64,000 nt of DNA from Caldilineaceae bacterium (GCA_020634815.1 JACKBA010000006.1:112438-176437), one strand, 5' to 3'. Shown: positions 43,572 through 54,686, counted from the first letter of the stretch. Notes: a model not told the origin generated them from the letters alone. Numbers and translations are program-made.

Positions 43572-44816
43572 TCAACCGACGACGCGGATGGGGACCGGCA
43601 CAAATGTCAGAATAAAGATGATGATGACCAGATAGCCGATGAGCCGGCGCCGGGTGTCGAGACGGGTGACGTCATCCAGCGCGGGCGGATGCTCGACGCC
43701 AATGAGCAGCAGCAGCACCAGCCAGACAAACCAGCCCGTGAAGCCGACACTTTCCAGACCGGGAATGAAGCTCTGGAAGCCGGGCAGGCTGGCCAGCGCC
43801 AGCACGGCGAGCACGCCCATGGTCGCCAGGTTGATTACCCGAGCCTTGCGGCCAAAGAGCGCAAAGACCGTGTGCCCGCCATCGAGTTGGCCGACCGGCA
43901 GCAGATTGAGTGCAGTGACCAGTAGCCCGATCCACGCGGCAAAGGCGATTTGGCTGATGAAGACATCGGCGCCGGTGACAGGATTCGGCAGGATCTGGCC
44001 GAACATCAGGTACTTGACGCCAAGATAGAGCAGGCTGTTGCCTTCGATGATGTAGGTGGCATTAGGCGGTGGCACCTCGACCGTGCTGAGGCTCAGCCCG
44101 TAGATCAGCAGCGGCAGCGCCAAGGCAAGCCCGGCCAACGGGCCAGCTACGCCGATGTCGAAGAGCTTGCGCCGATCCGAAATCGGTTCTTTGAGGCGGA
44201 TGAAAGCGCCGAAGGTGCCGAAGCCGACAGGCATGGGCAGGAAGTAGGGCAGCGTCACGGCGACGCGATGATAGCGGGCGGCAAAGTAGTGGCCGAATTC
44301 GTGGGCGAGCAAGATGACCAGCAGGGTCGCCGAGAATGGCACGCCGTTGAGCAGGTAATTGGGAGAGAGAATATCGGTCCACGCCTGCGGCTCCAGGACA
44401 TTGGTCGCGCCCACCAGCAGCGTGCTCCAGATCGTTGCCGCAAAGAGGACGGCGTTGATCCAGATGCGCGAGGCGGTTGGCTTCACGACGCCGGGGAAGA
44501 TGTGTACGAACACCTCCTCGGGCGGTGCGCCACGCTGCCCGGTCTCTTCGGCCACGGAGCGCAGCGTGGGCGTGTAGCCCATGCCGGCGAGTGTGGCCTG
44601 CCAGCGCGGGAACGCGATGTGGCTTGGCCGCGTCAGCCGCCCGTGAAAGACGAGGATGCCCTCCGTGGCAGCCTCGCGCGGCGTCGTCATCGACTCGATC
44701 AATAACTCGGGTTCGATGACGTTGCGCAACTGCTTGATGACCGATTCCGGCGGCGCCTGGACTGGCGCCGGTTTGGGCGCCTCATTCACGGCGACGGGCA
44801 TACTATCGCTGCTCAC
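43572..44816 (-). CDS. Site-2-protease-like M50 metalloprotease
   Basis: A 414-residue membrane protease. The N-terminal 120 residues are soluble. Several transmembrane helices follow, with the zinc motif HEFGH in LLAHEFGHYFAARYH and the second metal ligand in NLLPVGQLDGGH, as in site-2 proteases that release membrane-bound regulators. Length and topology match the FtsH-independent S2P group without a PDZ domain. The GTG at 44816 is preferred over ATG 44801 because GGAGA lies just upstream. The frame also extends to a TTG at 44876 inside the promoter region. glyQS starts 56 bases downstream. The substrate is unknown. Confidence 0.88.
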   Translation of the reverse strand: MSSDSMPVAVNEAPKPAPVQAPPESVIKQLRNVIEPELLIESMTTPREAATEGILVFHGRLTRPSHIAFPRWQATLAGMGYTPTLRSVAEETGQRGAPPEEVFVHIFPGVVKPTASRIWINAVLFAATIWSTLLVGATNVLEPQAWTDILSPNYLLNGVPFSATLLVILLAHEFGHYFAARYHRVAVTLPYFLPMPVGFGTFGAFIRLKEPISDRRKLFDIGVAGPLAGLALALPLLIYGLSLSTVEVPPPNATYIIEGNSLLYLGVKYLMFGQILPNPVTGADVFISQIAFAAWIGLLVTALNLLPVGQLDGGHTVFALFGRKARVINLATMGVLAVLALASLPGFQSFIPGLESVGFTGWFVWLVLLLLIGVEHPPALDDVTRLDTRRRLIGYLVIIIFILTFVPVPIRVVG

Positions 44817-44879
44817 AGCTTCTCCAAACGAATGGGATGGTCCCCTCGGCCTGGATTTCCAGGCAACAATCCACAATTA

Positions 44880-44888
44880 TGCTATACT
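44880..44888 (+). promoter_or_regulatory. Extended -10 promoter of the Hcy methyltransferase/MTHFR gene
   Basis: TGCTATACT. The leader is only about 15-20 bases, carrying GAGGAAA (44900-44906) and no space for a SAM or cobalamin riboswitch. Confidence 0.6.
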
Positions 44889-44910
44889 GCACCGGTTTTG
44901 AGGAAACCAC

Positions 44911-46836
44911 ATGGCGAAAGAGAGTTCTATGAGCACCCATCCCTTCCTACAGCGCCTGCACGAAACGCCGCTTCTGGCCGACGGCGCCATGGGCACCATG
45001 CTCTACGCCAAGGGCGCCAGCAGCGAGCAGTGTCTGGAGTATCTGGTCATCTCGCGGCCGGCATGGGTGAGCGAGGTTCACCAGGCCTACGCCACGGCGG
45101 GCGCCGACATCATCAAGACGCACACCTTTGGCGCCAACCGCGTGCGTCTGGCCGACTACGGGCTGGCCGACAAAGTTCGCGACCTGAACTTCCGCGCCGT
45201 CAAGCTGGTGCGCGACGTGCGCGAAGTCTCCGGCCGCGCGCTCTTCATCGCCGGCGACGTCGGGCCGCTGGGCAAGCGCCTCCAGCCGGAGGGGCCGCTC
45301 TCCCACGCCGAGGCGCGCGCGGCTTTCCGCGAGCAGGTGAGCGTGCTCTGGGAGGCCGGCGCCGATCTGCTGCTCTTCGAGACCTTCGTCCACGTCGCCG
45401 AACTGGAGATCGCCATCCAGGTTGCGCGTGAGGTGTGTGACCTGCCGATTGTCGCCTCCATGACCTTTGCCGAGGATGGCCTGACCATGACCGGCCACAC
45501 GCCCGCCGAGGTGGTGGGTCGGGTGCGCAAGGCCGGCGCCGACGTGGTGGGCGTCAACTGTTCGGTCGGCCCGGCAGCCATGCTCCAGACGCTGGAGCAT
45601 CTGCGCGAGGCCGGCGGCGACGCACCGTTGATTATCATGCCTAACGCCGGCTTCCCCGAGCGCGTCGAAGGCCGCTTCTACTACCCGTCGAGCCCAGAAT
45701 ACTTCGCACGGCAGACGGACGCCTTCCTGGCGCAGGGGGCGTGCATCGTCGGCGGTTGCTGCGGCACCACGCCCATGCATATCCGCGCCATGCGCGCCGC
45801 GCTTGACGGCTGGCTGGCAGGCAAGCAGGCGCCGGGCGAGCAGCCGTCGCTGGTCATCGAGGACCTGGCGCCGGCGGCCCGGGCCGACTATGGCGTGGCC
45901 GGCGAAGTGACGCCCACGGGCGTGCTGAGCAAGCTGCGCGCCGGCAAGTTCGTCATCAGCGTCGAGGTCGACCCGCCGCGCAGCTTCACCGCCGAGAAGC
46001 AGATCGAGGGTGCGCGCCATGCCTGGAAAATGGGCGCCGACGCCGTCAACGTGGCCGACAGCCCCATGGCGCGCGTGCGCATGAGCGCGCTCTCGCTCTG
46101 CGTGCAGATCCAGCAGCAGGTGGGCATCGAGACCATCGTCCACTTCACGACGCGCGACCGTTCGCTCATGGGGTTACAGGCCGATCTCATCGGTGCGCAC
46201 GCGCTCGGCGTCCGCAATATCCTCGCGCTCACCGGCGACCCGCCCAGCCTGGGCGACACCAAGCAGTCGACCGCCGTCTACGACGTGGATAGCATTGGCC
46301 TGGTGCGCATCATCAACCGTTTCAACGACGGCGTTGATGTGGCCGGGCAGGATATGGGGCAGAAGGGCGGCTTCACCATTGCCGTGGCCTGCGACCCGAC
46401 GCGCGCCGACCTGGTGCAGGAGGTCGATCGCTTCCACCAGAAGGTGAGCGGCGGAGCGCACTTCACGATGACGCAACCCATCTTCGACCCGCAACTCTGG
46501 CGCGACTTCCTGCGCACCTACGAGGAACGCCACGGCGCCTTTCCGGTGCCGGTGCTCATCGGCGTGCTGCCGTTGCAGGGGCACAAGCACGCCTCCTTCC
46601 TTCACAACGAAGTGCCCGGCATCACGCTCAGCGAGGACGCGCTGGAACGGATGCGCAGGGCGGGCGCCAACGGCCGGCAGGAAGGCGTGCGGATGGCGCA
46701 GGAATTGCTAATGGAATTGAAGGAACTGCCCCACGTGCAGGGCGTCTACCTCATGCCCAGCTTCGGGCGCTATGAGACGGCCTGCCAGGTGCTGGAGGTG
46801 CTGGCGCCGGAGGAGCGCGGCGCGGTGCCCGGCTAG
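44911..46836 (+). CDS. Bifunctional homocysteine S-methyltransferase / methylenetetrahydrofolate reductase
   Basis: A 641-residue enzyme joining two steps of methionine synthesis. Residues about 8-300 are the Zn-dependent homocysteine methyltransferase: LLADGAMGTML, GVNCSVGP (first Zn cysteine) and GGCCGTTPMHI (the other two). Residues about 335-630 are MetF-like, with VISVEVDPPRS, NVADSP, THFTTRDRS-like HFTTRDRS, ALTGDPP and a C-terminal PIFDPQLWRDFL, binding FAD and folate. The layout matches the YitJ/BhmT-MetF fusion proteins of Firmicutes and Chloroflexota. The usual caveat is that the methyl donor (S-methylmethionine or methyl-folate) is not certain. Its stop overlaps the convergent channel-like gene by four bases. 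Confidence 0.92.
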   Translation: MAKESSMSTHPFLQRLHETPLLADGAMGTMLYAKGASSEQCLEYLVISRPAWVSEVHQAYATAGADIIKTHTFGANRVRLADYGLADKVRDLNFRAVKLVRDVREVSGRALFIAGDVGPLGKRLQPEGPLSHAEARAAFREQVSVLWEAGADLLLFETFVHVAELEIAIQVAREVCDLPIVASMTFAEDGLTMTGHTPAEVVGRVRKAGADVVGVNCSVGPAAMLQTLEHLREAGGDAPLIIMPNAGFPERVEGRFYYPSSPEYFARQTDAFLAQGACIVGGCCGTTPMHIRAMRAALDGWLAGKQAPGEQPSLVIEDLAPAARADYGVAGEVTPTGVLSKLRAGKFVISVEVDPPRSFTAEKQIEGARHAWKMGADAVNVADSPMARVRMSALSLCVQIQQQVGIETIVHFTTRDRSLMGLQADLIGAHALGVRNILALTGDPPSLGDTKQSTAVYDVDSIGLVRIINRFNDGVDVAGQDMGQKGGFTIAVACDPTRADLVQEVDRFHQKVSGGAHFTMTQPIFDPQLWRDFLRTYEERHGAFPVPVLIGVLPLQGHKHASFLHNEVPGITLSEDALERMRRAGANGRQEGVRMAQELLMELKELPHVQGVYLMPSFGRYETACQVLEVLAPEERGAVPG

Positions 46837-47405
46837 TCGTCAGGCGTCTGCTCTGGCGATGCGGGCGTAGCGCTCTGCTGACTGCCCGTTGTGCTTGGCG
46901 CCGTGCCGTTGATGGGCCGGGCGCGGCCAATCAGCGTCACGATTGTCGCCGCAATCGTTGCCAGAAGCAGATAGCCGACGAATGACTCGATGGCCACCAG
47001 AAAGCGGCTGTCGGGCGTCGTGACCAGATCCTCGGCGCCCAGGCTCGTAAAGTTGAGGATGGTGAAGTAGACCGATTCGGGGAAGGAATGGATTACCGGC
47101 GCCGTCGGATCGTTGGCCACCTGCAACCCCAGTTCGGTGTGCATCCAGGCGAAGGTGCCGACGAAGAGGCAGAATTCCACCGCGCCAAAAATGACATCGA
47201 CGTTGGAGTTGCTCTCGTCGCGCAGGAGAAGGCGTACGCGCACGATGAGCAACGCCACGAAGACCGCAGCCACGAAGACGCCGACCGCCGGGATGATCAC
47301 ATCGCGCAAAACGCCCGGCGCCACATAACGCGCCAACCAGATCCAAATACCCCCCGACAGCAGGAGCACTAGAAACAGGATTGAAGCAACGAGCGTGCGT
47401 TTCAT
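46833..47405 (-). CDS. Ion-channel-like membrane protein (two-pore-helix type)
   Basis: A 190-residue membrane protein with about four hydrophobic segments (around 5-25, 33-58, 72-90 and 138-160). The C-terminal part resembles the Ion_trans_2 pore: a pore-helix region FTILNFTSLGAEDLVTTPDSRF followed by a helix with the GYLLLATIAATIVTLIGR pattern. The filter reads TSLGAED in place of the potassium TVGYGD, so ion selectivity is not predictable. The final 30 residues are Thr/Ser/Pro-rich. ATG 47405 follows acpS by 21 bases on the same strand, so it is probably the last gene of the M16-acpS operon. Confidence 0.75.
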   Translation of the reverse strand: MKRTLVASILFLVLLLSGGIWIWLARYVAPGVLRDVIIPAVGVFVAAVFVALLIVRVRLLLRDESNSNVDVIFGAVEFCLFVGTFAWMHTELGLQVANDPTAPVIHSFPESVYFTILNFTSLGAEDLVTTPDSRFLVAIESFVGYLLLATIAATIVTLIGRARPINGTAPSTTGSQQSATPASPEQTPDD

Positions 47406-47426
47406 GGCTGTGCTTGGCAATTCTCG

Positions 47427-47801
47427 TTACAGGGCCACCACCAACGCAATCGACCGCGTGCGATCGTGGCTGAGGCTGACGGACCAGGTGTGCAGCGCCA
47501 CCCGCCCGGCGACGGCAGCGGCCGCACCATGCAGATGCAGTTGCGGCGCGCCGGTCTCGCCGTCCTTGAGCACTTCGATATCCACCCAGTTGACGCCGTT
47601 GCGCCAGATGCCCGTGCCGAGCGCCTTGGCAACCGCCTCTTTTGCGGCAAAGCGTGCGGCCAGTGACTCCACGCGCTGACCGCAGCACGCCAGTTCGCCT
47701 GCGGTGTAAACACGTTGCAGGAAGCGGTCACCGTGGCGGTCGATGGCCTGGCGCACGCGCTCGATCTCGATGATGTCGACGCCGGTTCGCAGGCTGGTCA
47801 T
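47427..47801 (-). CDS. acpS: Holo-[acyl-carrier-protein] synthase
   Basis: A 124-residue phosphopantetheinyl transferase that activates acyl carrier protein for fatty-acid synthesis. The two family signatures are plain: GVDIIEIERV with the metal-binding Asp near the N-terminus, and RFAAKEAVAKALGTG in the middle. The length is typical for AcpS. Its ATG overlaps the stop of the upstream M16 gene (ATGA), and the channel-like gene follows. Confidence 0.95.
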   Translation of the reverse strand: MTSLRTGVDIIEIERVRQAIDRHGDRFLQRVYTAGELACCGQRVESLAARFAAKEAVAKALGTGIWRNGVNWVDIEVLKDGETGAPQLHLHGAAAAVAGRVALHTWSVSLSHDRTRSIALVVAL

Positions 47802-49108
47802 AGTGCGTCCGGCTCCCCGTCGCCGGCATCCGGCCCGGCCACGACGACGATACACTTTTCCGGCGCCAGGTACTGGCGTGCCACGCGGCGCACGTCGTCG
47901 GCAGTGACGCCGTAGATCAGGCTGTGATAGCGCTGCAGGTAGTCGAGACCCAGGCCGTGCCACTCCATGTTGAGTAGCGCGTCGGCCACGCCTTCGTTGG
48001 TCTCCAGCGTCAGCGGCAGCACGCCGGTGAGGTAGGCCTGGCTGTCGGCCAGTTCTTCGGCCCCGACAGCCGTCTCGCCCAGCCGGTCAAACTCGGCCAG
48101 AACGCTCGCAACCGCGTCGTCGACATCCTCCGGGTTGACGCCGGCCGATGCCAGCCACGCACCGGCGTCCTGCTCGGCGACCAGCGAACTGTAGCAGTAG
48201 TAGGCTAATCCCTGCTCCTCGCGCACGCGTTCACCCAGCCGGCCCATCATGCCGAACTGGCCGAGGATGCAGTTGGCCACACGTGCGGCGTAGAAGTCGG
48301 GATCGTGGCGGGGGACGCCGTGCGCGCCGACCATGAGATCGCTCTGCACTTTGCCGGGCATGGGGGCAAACACATGCCGCCCGCCGGCCTGGGCCAGCGG
48401 TGGCAGCTCATGGGGCGGCAATTCCGGGCCGGACCAGGCGCCAAAGAGCGCGGCGATACGATCCGTAATCTGGGCAGCGTCCACCGCACCGGAAAGGGCA
48501 AAGACAGCGCCCTGCGGCGAGTAGTAGCGGCGGTGAAAATCGTGCAGGTCGGCCGGTTGCAGCGCGCCGACGCTCTCCAGGTAACCGCCCGTGGCGCGCC
48601 CGTAGGCATGATCGCGGCCGAAGAGCGCAGCGTAGAAGCGCTGGCTGGCAATGCTGCCCGTGTCCTGGTCGCGTTCCTGGATGCGCACCAGCTTCATGCG
48701 CCGCAGCCGCTCGACATGTTCCTCGGCAAAGGTGGGGAATTGCAGGATGTCGGCCAGCAGCGCCAGCAGATCGTCGAAATCCTCGGCCAGCGCGGTGAGG
48801 CCGATGTCGGTGCTGTGCACGTCGGCGGAGACCGTCAGCGACGCGCCCACCGACTCCACGGCCTCGTTGAAAGCGGCGTAATCGTAGCCGGCGCTGCCGC
48901 GCGTCAGCATGCCCGCCACAAAGGAGGCCAGCCCGGCCTGCTCTGGACGTTCGTAGATGGCGCCGGCGCGCAGCGAACCGTGCAGCACCGCCAGCGGCGC
49001 GGCGTGGTTTTCGCGCACGAGGATGGTCAGCCCGTTGGGCAGCGTCATGCGGGCGATATTCTCCGGGCCGGGCAGTGCGGCGGAGCGGAGTGCGGATGGT
49101 ACGCTCAT
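47798..49108 (-). CDS. M16-family peptidase homologue, non-catalytic subunit
   Basis: A 436-residue protein of the insulinase/processing-peptidase family. The overall fold markers are kept (RMTLPNGLTILVRENHAAPLAVLHGSLRAGAIYERPEQAGLASF, and EEQGLAYYCYSSL), but the zinc-binding HxxEH box is missing: the corresponding place reads SFVAG. It therefore likely pairs with the active M16 protein encoded just upstream, as in other two-subunit M16 peptidases. ATG 49108 is preceded by GGGGGAGGAAGA, and its ATGA overlaps the stop of the partner gene. It extends downstream to acpS with the same 4-base overlap. Confidence 0.9.
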   Translation of the reverse strand: MSVPSALRSAALPGPENIARMTLPNGLTILVRENHAAPLAVLHGSLRAGAIYERPEQAGLASFVAGMLTRGSAGYDYAAFNEAVESVGASLTVSADVHSTDIGLTALAEDFDDLLALLADILQFPTFAEEHVERLRRMKLVRIQERDQDTGSIASQRFYAALFGRDHAYGRATGGYLESVGALQPADLHDFHRRYYSPQGAVFALSGAVDAAQITDRIAALFGAWSGPELPPHELPPLAQAGGRHVFAPMPGKVQSDLMVGAHGVPRHDPDFYAARVANCILGQFGMMGRLGERVREEQGLAYYCYSSLVAEQDAGAWLASAGVNPEDVDDAVASVLAEFDRLGETAVGAEELADSQAYLTGVLPLTLETNEGVADALLNMEWHGLGLDYLQRYHSLIYGVTADDVRRVARQYLAPEKCIVVVAGPDAGDGEPDAL

Positions 49109-50391
49109 TCTTCCTCCCCCTCCGGCACATACCAGCCGACCGTCTGCCGATGGCGGGCAAAGCTCTTCTGCGCTACGCGCTGTACGTCCTCGGGCGTCAC
49201 GGCGGCAAGTTGCTCGACCCACGCGTTCAGCCAGTCGAGGCTTGCCACCACCTCGCTGAAGCCAAGCCAGTAGGCCTCGTAGGTGACGCTTTCGCTGCTG
49301 AAGACGAACTGTGCCTTGGTCTGTTTGATGGCCCGCTCGACCTCGGCCTGCTCGACGCCATCGCGCTGGATGCGTTCGAGTTCGTGCCAGATAGCCTCCT
49401 CCACCTGCGCGTGGGTGACGCCGGGCGCCAGCGTGGCGCTGATGGTGAAGAGGCCGGTGTCGATGGTCGGCCCGACGCTGCTTGCCACGTCGACGGTCAG
49501 TTGGCGCTCGACCAGCGCGCGGTAGAGGCGGTTGTTGCGGTTGTTGGCGCTGCCGCCGAAGATGCCCAGCCCCTTGGCGCCACCAAGCACCGAATCGAGC
49601 ACCACTGTGGCGAAGAAGTCCGGGTGCGTGGCGGGCGGAGCGTGGAATGCCTGGAGAAAGTAGGGCGTAGGATCCTCGCCGCGCAGGATGATGCGGCGCT
49701 CCGCTTGCTGGGCCGGCTCCTGGGTGCGCACTGGCGGCACGCTCGGCCCCGGTGCCAGCGCGCCGAAGTGGCGCGCGAGCTGCGCCGCCATCGCGTCCGG
49801 CTCGAAATCGCCGGTCACCACGGCGATGGCGTTGTTCGGCGTGTAGAAGGTGCGGTAGTGCGCGTACAGGTCGTCACGTGTCATGCTCAGCAGGTCGGTC
49901 TGCCAGCCGATGACCGGGTTGCGATAGCTGTGTGCCTGGAACGCGGCGGCCTGCACCTCCTCCTGGAGGCGATAGAAGTAGCTGTTCTCGCTGCCCTCAC
50001 GCTCGCTGAGGATGACGGTGCGTTCGGACTCCGTCTCCTCTGCGTCGAAGATGGCGTTGCCCATGCGGTCGCTCTCGACCTGCAACGCCAATTCAATGCG
50101 CTCGGCGGGAAAGGTCTCGAAATAGACGGTCCAATCCTGCCCGGTCATGCCGTTGAAGACGCCGCCGGCGCGCGCCACGGCCTTGTCGAACTCGCCGCGC
50201 GGGAAGCGCTCGGTGCCCTTGAAGAGCATGTGCTCCACCCAATGGCTGATGCCCGTGTAGCCGGGCGTCTCGTTGCGGCTGCCGACGCGGTAGAAGAGCC
50301 AGAAGCTGGCGACCGGCGCGCGCCGGCTTGGCCGCAGGATGACTTGCAGGCCGTTGTCGAGCGTGGTTCGAATCAGGTTGTCCAGTGGCAT
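49105..50391 (-). CDS. M16-family zinc metallopeptidase, catalytic subunit
   Basis: A 428-residue peptidase with the inverted zinc motif HWVEH (in GISHWVEHMLFKGTERFPRGEFDKAV) and the downstream glutamate in ETESERTVILSE. It is expected to degrade short peptides in the cytosol as a heterodimer with the non-catalytic homologue that begins at the overlapping ATGA. The length and both halves of the M16 fold are complete. It starts 100 bases downstream of ugd, separated from it by a long heptamer palindrome that may uncouple the two transcripts. Confidence 0.93.
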   Translation of the reverse strand: MPLDNLIRTTLDNGLQVILRPSRRAPVASFWLFYRVGSRNETPGYTGISHWVEHMLFKGTERFPRGEFDKAVARAGGVFNGMTGQDWTVYFETFPAERIELALQVESDRMGNAIFDAEETESERTVILSEREGSENSYFYRLQEEVQAAAFQAHSYRNPVIGWQTDLLSMTRDDLYAHYRTFYTPNNAIAVVTGDFEPDAMAAQLARHFGALAPGPSVPPVRTQEPAQQAERRIILRGEDPTPYFLQAFHAPPATHPDFFATVVLDSVLGGAKGLGIFGGSANNRNNRLYRALVERQLTVDVASSVGPTIDTGLFTISATLAPGVTHAQVEEAIWHELERIQRDGVEQAEVERAIKQTKAQFVFSSESVTYEAYWLGFSEVVASLDWLNAWVEQLAAVTPEDVQRVAQKSFARHRQTVGWYVPEGEEE

Positions 50392-50403
50392 AGACGCTCT
50401 GTG

Positions 50404-50480
50404 AAGTGGAGAGATTGGAGAGTAGAGATTGGAGATTAGCCATCAATCTCCAATCTCTACTCTCCAATCTCGAATCTCTC
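50404..50480. repeat. Perfect 27-base palindrome of heptamer repeats
   Basis: Bases 50411-50437 are the exact reverse complement of 50445-50471, with a 7-base loop (AGCCATC). Each arm is made of GAGATTG-type heptamers, and further copies extend to about 50480. It lies between ugd and the M16 pair, both on the minus strand. It is the most perfect of the STRR-like palindromes in this window. Confidence 0.9.
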
Positions 50481-50490
50481 GTCTTTTATC

Positions 50491-51810
<1,320 letters not shown>

Positions 51811-51826
51811 TTGGTTACTCCTACAA

Positions 51827-53026
51827 CTAGAAAGACTCACTTGGTATTGCCGATTGCTCGCCATTTTCGGCGGCGTTGTATGGCGCTTCGGCCGATGCTG
51901 CCTTTGCGGCTGGATCGACCTCCGCTGGTGTGCTCTCGGTGGTATCGGCGGCGCGCCGTGCTGCCTCGATATCGCTCATCTTCAGGTGCTCGCGCCAGAA
52001 GAAATAGGCGCCCAACATTGTCACCGGCACCCATAGCGCGGCATGCAGCGTGAAGGTGTAGCTCGCCGCAATCGACGGGTCGACACCGAAGGTTTCCAGC
52101 GTCTTGATGCCGGGCGTATCGAAGGTGCCGATGTAGCCGGGCGCCGCGGGCAGCGTCGTCGCCAGGTTGACCAGCCCGTTCATCAGCATCAGCACGATGA
52201 AGCTGACCGAAAAGTCGAAGGCGTGCATGACGAACCAGTACTTGACCGTCTCCAGCAGCCAGATGATCACGCTGGTGAAGAAGATCATGATGACGTCGGA
52301 CGGTTCGCTCAGGCTGCGCAGGCCAAGCATGAAGCGATGATAGAGATCGTCCGTGCGCTCGCGCACCCGCCCGCGCAGCACCACACCGGCCAGGAGCGCA
52401 TAAAAGCGTTCGACCCGCTCCGGCTGGCTCGCCATCCACATGAAGACCGCCGTCGCCATCAGGAACATGACCGTCATGGCGATCACGGCGTTGCGGTAGA
52501 ACTCCGGCATGGGTGCGAACGGCAGCGCAATGAAGACGAACATGATCATCACCAGCCCGTCCGTGAGCCGTTCGATGATGACCGTGGCCAGGCTGGTCGA
52601 GATCGCGATGTCCTCGCGCTTCTTCAGTACGTAGGAGCGCAGCAGTTCGCCGGCGCGGAAGGGGAAGACGTTGTTGCCGAAATAGCCGATGCAGACCATG
52701 GGGAAGAGCGTTACGACCGGCACCAGCTTCACCGGGCGCAATGTATACTGCCAGCGCCACGTGCGCACCCAGAGACCGATAATATAGACGGCAACGCCGG
52801 GGACCAGCCACCAATAGTTCGCCGTGCGCAGCGCCTCGACGACGGTCGGCAGGTGGAGACCCGGCAGGGCCAGATAGATAAAGAACGCGCTGACGATGAC
52901 GCCGATCGCCAACTGTAGATTACGCTTCAACCGCGGTATGACTCCTCTGCTGGATTGTGCAGCATTCCGCAGAATATCATACGCCCGGAAGCGGCGCCAA
53001 ACCATCCGGGCAAATACGCGTCTCAT
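51827..53026 (-). CDS. Flippase-like integral membrane protein (UPF0104/LPG_synthase_TM family)
   Basis: A 399-residue protein with about eight transmembrane helices. Typical family patterns are seen: GYFGNNVFPFRAGELLRSYVLKK, and TTLPAAPGYIGTFDTPG in the C-terminal half. Members include lysyl-phosphatidylglycerol synthase transmembrane domains and putative glycolipid flippases. No aminoacyltransferase domain is attached, so a flippase-like role is more plausible. ATG 53026 is preferred (CAGGAGAAG upstream). The C-terminal 50 residues are Ala/Glu-rich. It lies immediately upstream of ugd. Confidence 0.82.
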   Translation of the reverse strand: MRRVFARMVWRRFRAYDILRNAAQSSRGVIPRLKRNLQLAIGVIVSAFFIYLALPGLHLPTVVEALRTANYWWLVPGVAVYIIGLWVRTWRWQYTLRPVKLVPVVTLFPMVCIGYFGNNVFPFRAGELLRSYVLKKREDIAISTSLATVIIERLTDGLVMIMFVFIALPFAPMPEFYRNAVIAMTVMFLMATAVFMWMASQPERVERFYALLAGVVLRGRVRERTDDLYHRFMLGLRSLSEPSDVIMIFFTSVIIWLLETVKYWFVMHAFDFSVSFIVLMLMNGLVNLATTLPAAPGYIGTFDTPGIKTLETFGVDPSIAASYTFTLHAALWVPVTMLGAYFFWREHLKMSDIEAARRAADTTESTPAEVDPAAKAASAEAPYNAAENGEQSAIPSESF

Positions 53027-53089
53027 CTTCTCCTGCCTATTCTGCCTCACTTCTGCGCCGGGGCGGATGACGATTGGCTGACAAAGCAA

Positions 53090-53113
53090 CGGGGGATGAG
53101 TGCTCATCCCCCG
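53090..53113 (-). terminator. Hairpin after the SWIM zinc-finger gene
   Basis: A perfect 11-base stem, CGGGGGATGAG (53090-53100) with CTCATCCCCCG (53103-53113), and a 2-base loop. On the minus strand it is followed by TTGCTTTG. It is probably the terminator of the SWIM gene and insulates the flippase gene. Confidence 0.65.
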
Positions 53114-53234
53114 TCCTCACATATTGAATTGCTCTCTTTCCGGCCGGCGCAGCGCGGGCTGTACGGTCAACGGAAAGGCTATCAGCCGGCAATCACACGG
53201 CGTATCGAGCCCAGGCAACGTCGCCGGGAACGAT

Positions 53235-53867
<633 letters not shown>

Positions 53868-54668
53868 TCATGCCAGGCCAAGCAGTTGCAGCGGCACGCG
53901 ATCGGCCGGGTCCACCTGGTAGAGCGCAGCCAGATAGAGCGCGATCCAGTTGGCGAGGTAGAGATGGTGGATGGCGACTTCGGTGCGCGTTGCGCCGGGC
54001 GCGGCCAGTTCGAGGCGATGGATGCGCCGCGCCGCCAGAATGGCTGCCAGCGCCTCGCTTCCCGGTACGGCGGGGCGCTCCTGCTCTGCCAGATGCACCA
54101 CGACGACGCCGTTGGGCCAGAAGTTCGGGAAGCGTGCCATGCTCCACAGGCGCTGCATGCCCTCACTGCCGGCGGCCAACGCCGCGCTCTCGGCGTAGTA
54201 CAGGATGCGCAGGCGCCACTCCTCGCCGACGCCCTCCAGCCATGGCGCGCCCGACCAGATGAGCGGTACGTGCTGGTAGAGGCGTAGCGCCGCCTGTTTG
54301 GCCATGTTGGCGGCGGCCGGCGTCTCCGGTCGCAGGGCGTGCAACCAGGTGCGGTTGACAGAGAGTTGTGGCGGCGGACCACCGGCCATGCGGGCCGACG
54401 AAGCAAGAAAAGTTGCCAGGGTATAGGCTGGATGCGTGTCGAATGTGAGGGTCGATGGTGCGTCACCGGTTGTTGGCGCGGGCATTGGAAGCGCAGAGAG
54501 TTCGGCCGCAAGGCGGGCCAGACCGGCCACTTCGGGCGCGTAGGTGATGGGGTCTCCTGCGGCTGCGGCGCCCAGTGCCTGCTCGGGCAGGTGCGGGTCG
54601 GCAGCGACGCGTTGCAGACCCAGGCGATCCAGTTGGCGCACCTGCTGCGGGTCGTCCAGGTCAATCAT
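53868..54668 (-). CDS. Degenerate phosphoglucose/phosphomannose isomerase-like protein
   Basis: A 266-residue protein. The first 20 residues (LDDPQQVRQLDRLGLQR) and the last 40 (EVAIHHLYLANWIALYLAALYQVDPADRVPLQLLGLA) match the ends of bifunctional bacterial/archaeal PGI/PMI proteins. The first SIS half with the GGSAxGG sugar-phosphate loop is missing, and the PExxHN catalytic region is replaced by RLWSMARFPNFWPN. It therefore is probably inactive as an isomerase, or a regulatory relative. Standard members are about 350 aa. It shares a transcript with the TPR membrane protein gene just upstream (19 bases). Its fate, vestigial or repurposed, is unclear. Confidence 0.55.
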   Translation of the reverse strand: MIDLDDPQQVRQLDRLGLQRVAADPHLPEQALGAAAAGDPITYAPEVAGLARLAAELSALPMPAPTTGDAPSTLTFDTHPAYTLATFLASSARMAGGPPPQLSVNRTWLHALRPETPAAANMAKQAALRLYQHVPLIWSGAPWLEGVGEEWRLRILYYAESAALAAGSEGMQRLWSMARFPNFWPNGVVVVHLAEQERPAVPGSEALAAILAARRIHRLELAAPGATRTEVAIHHLYLANWIALYLAALYQVDPADRVPLQLLGLA

Positions 54669-54686
54669 AGCACGGGGGGATACTCG

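Noticed and set aside
44889..44910. SAM or cobalamin riboswitch before the methionine-synthesis gene
   Set aside because: The promoter leaves only about 15-20 bases of leader.
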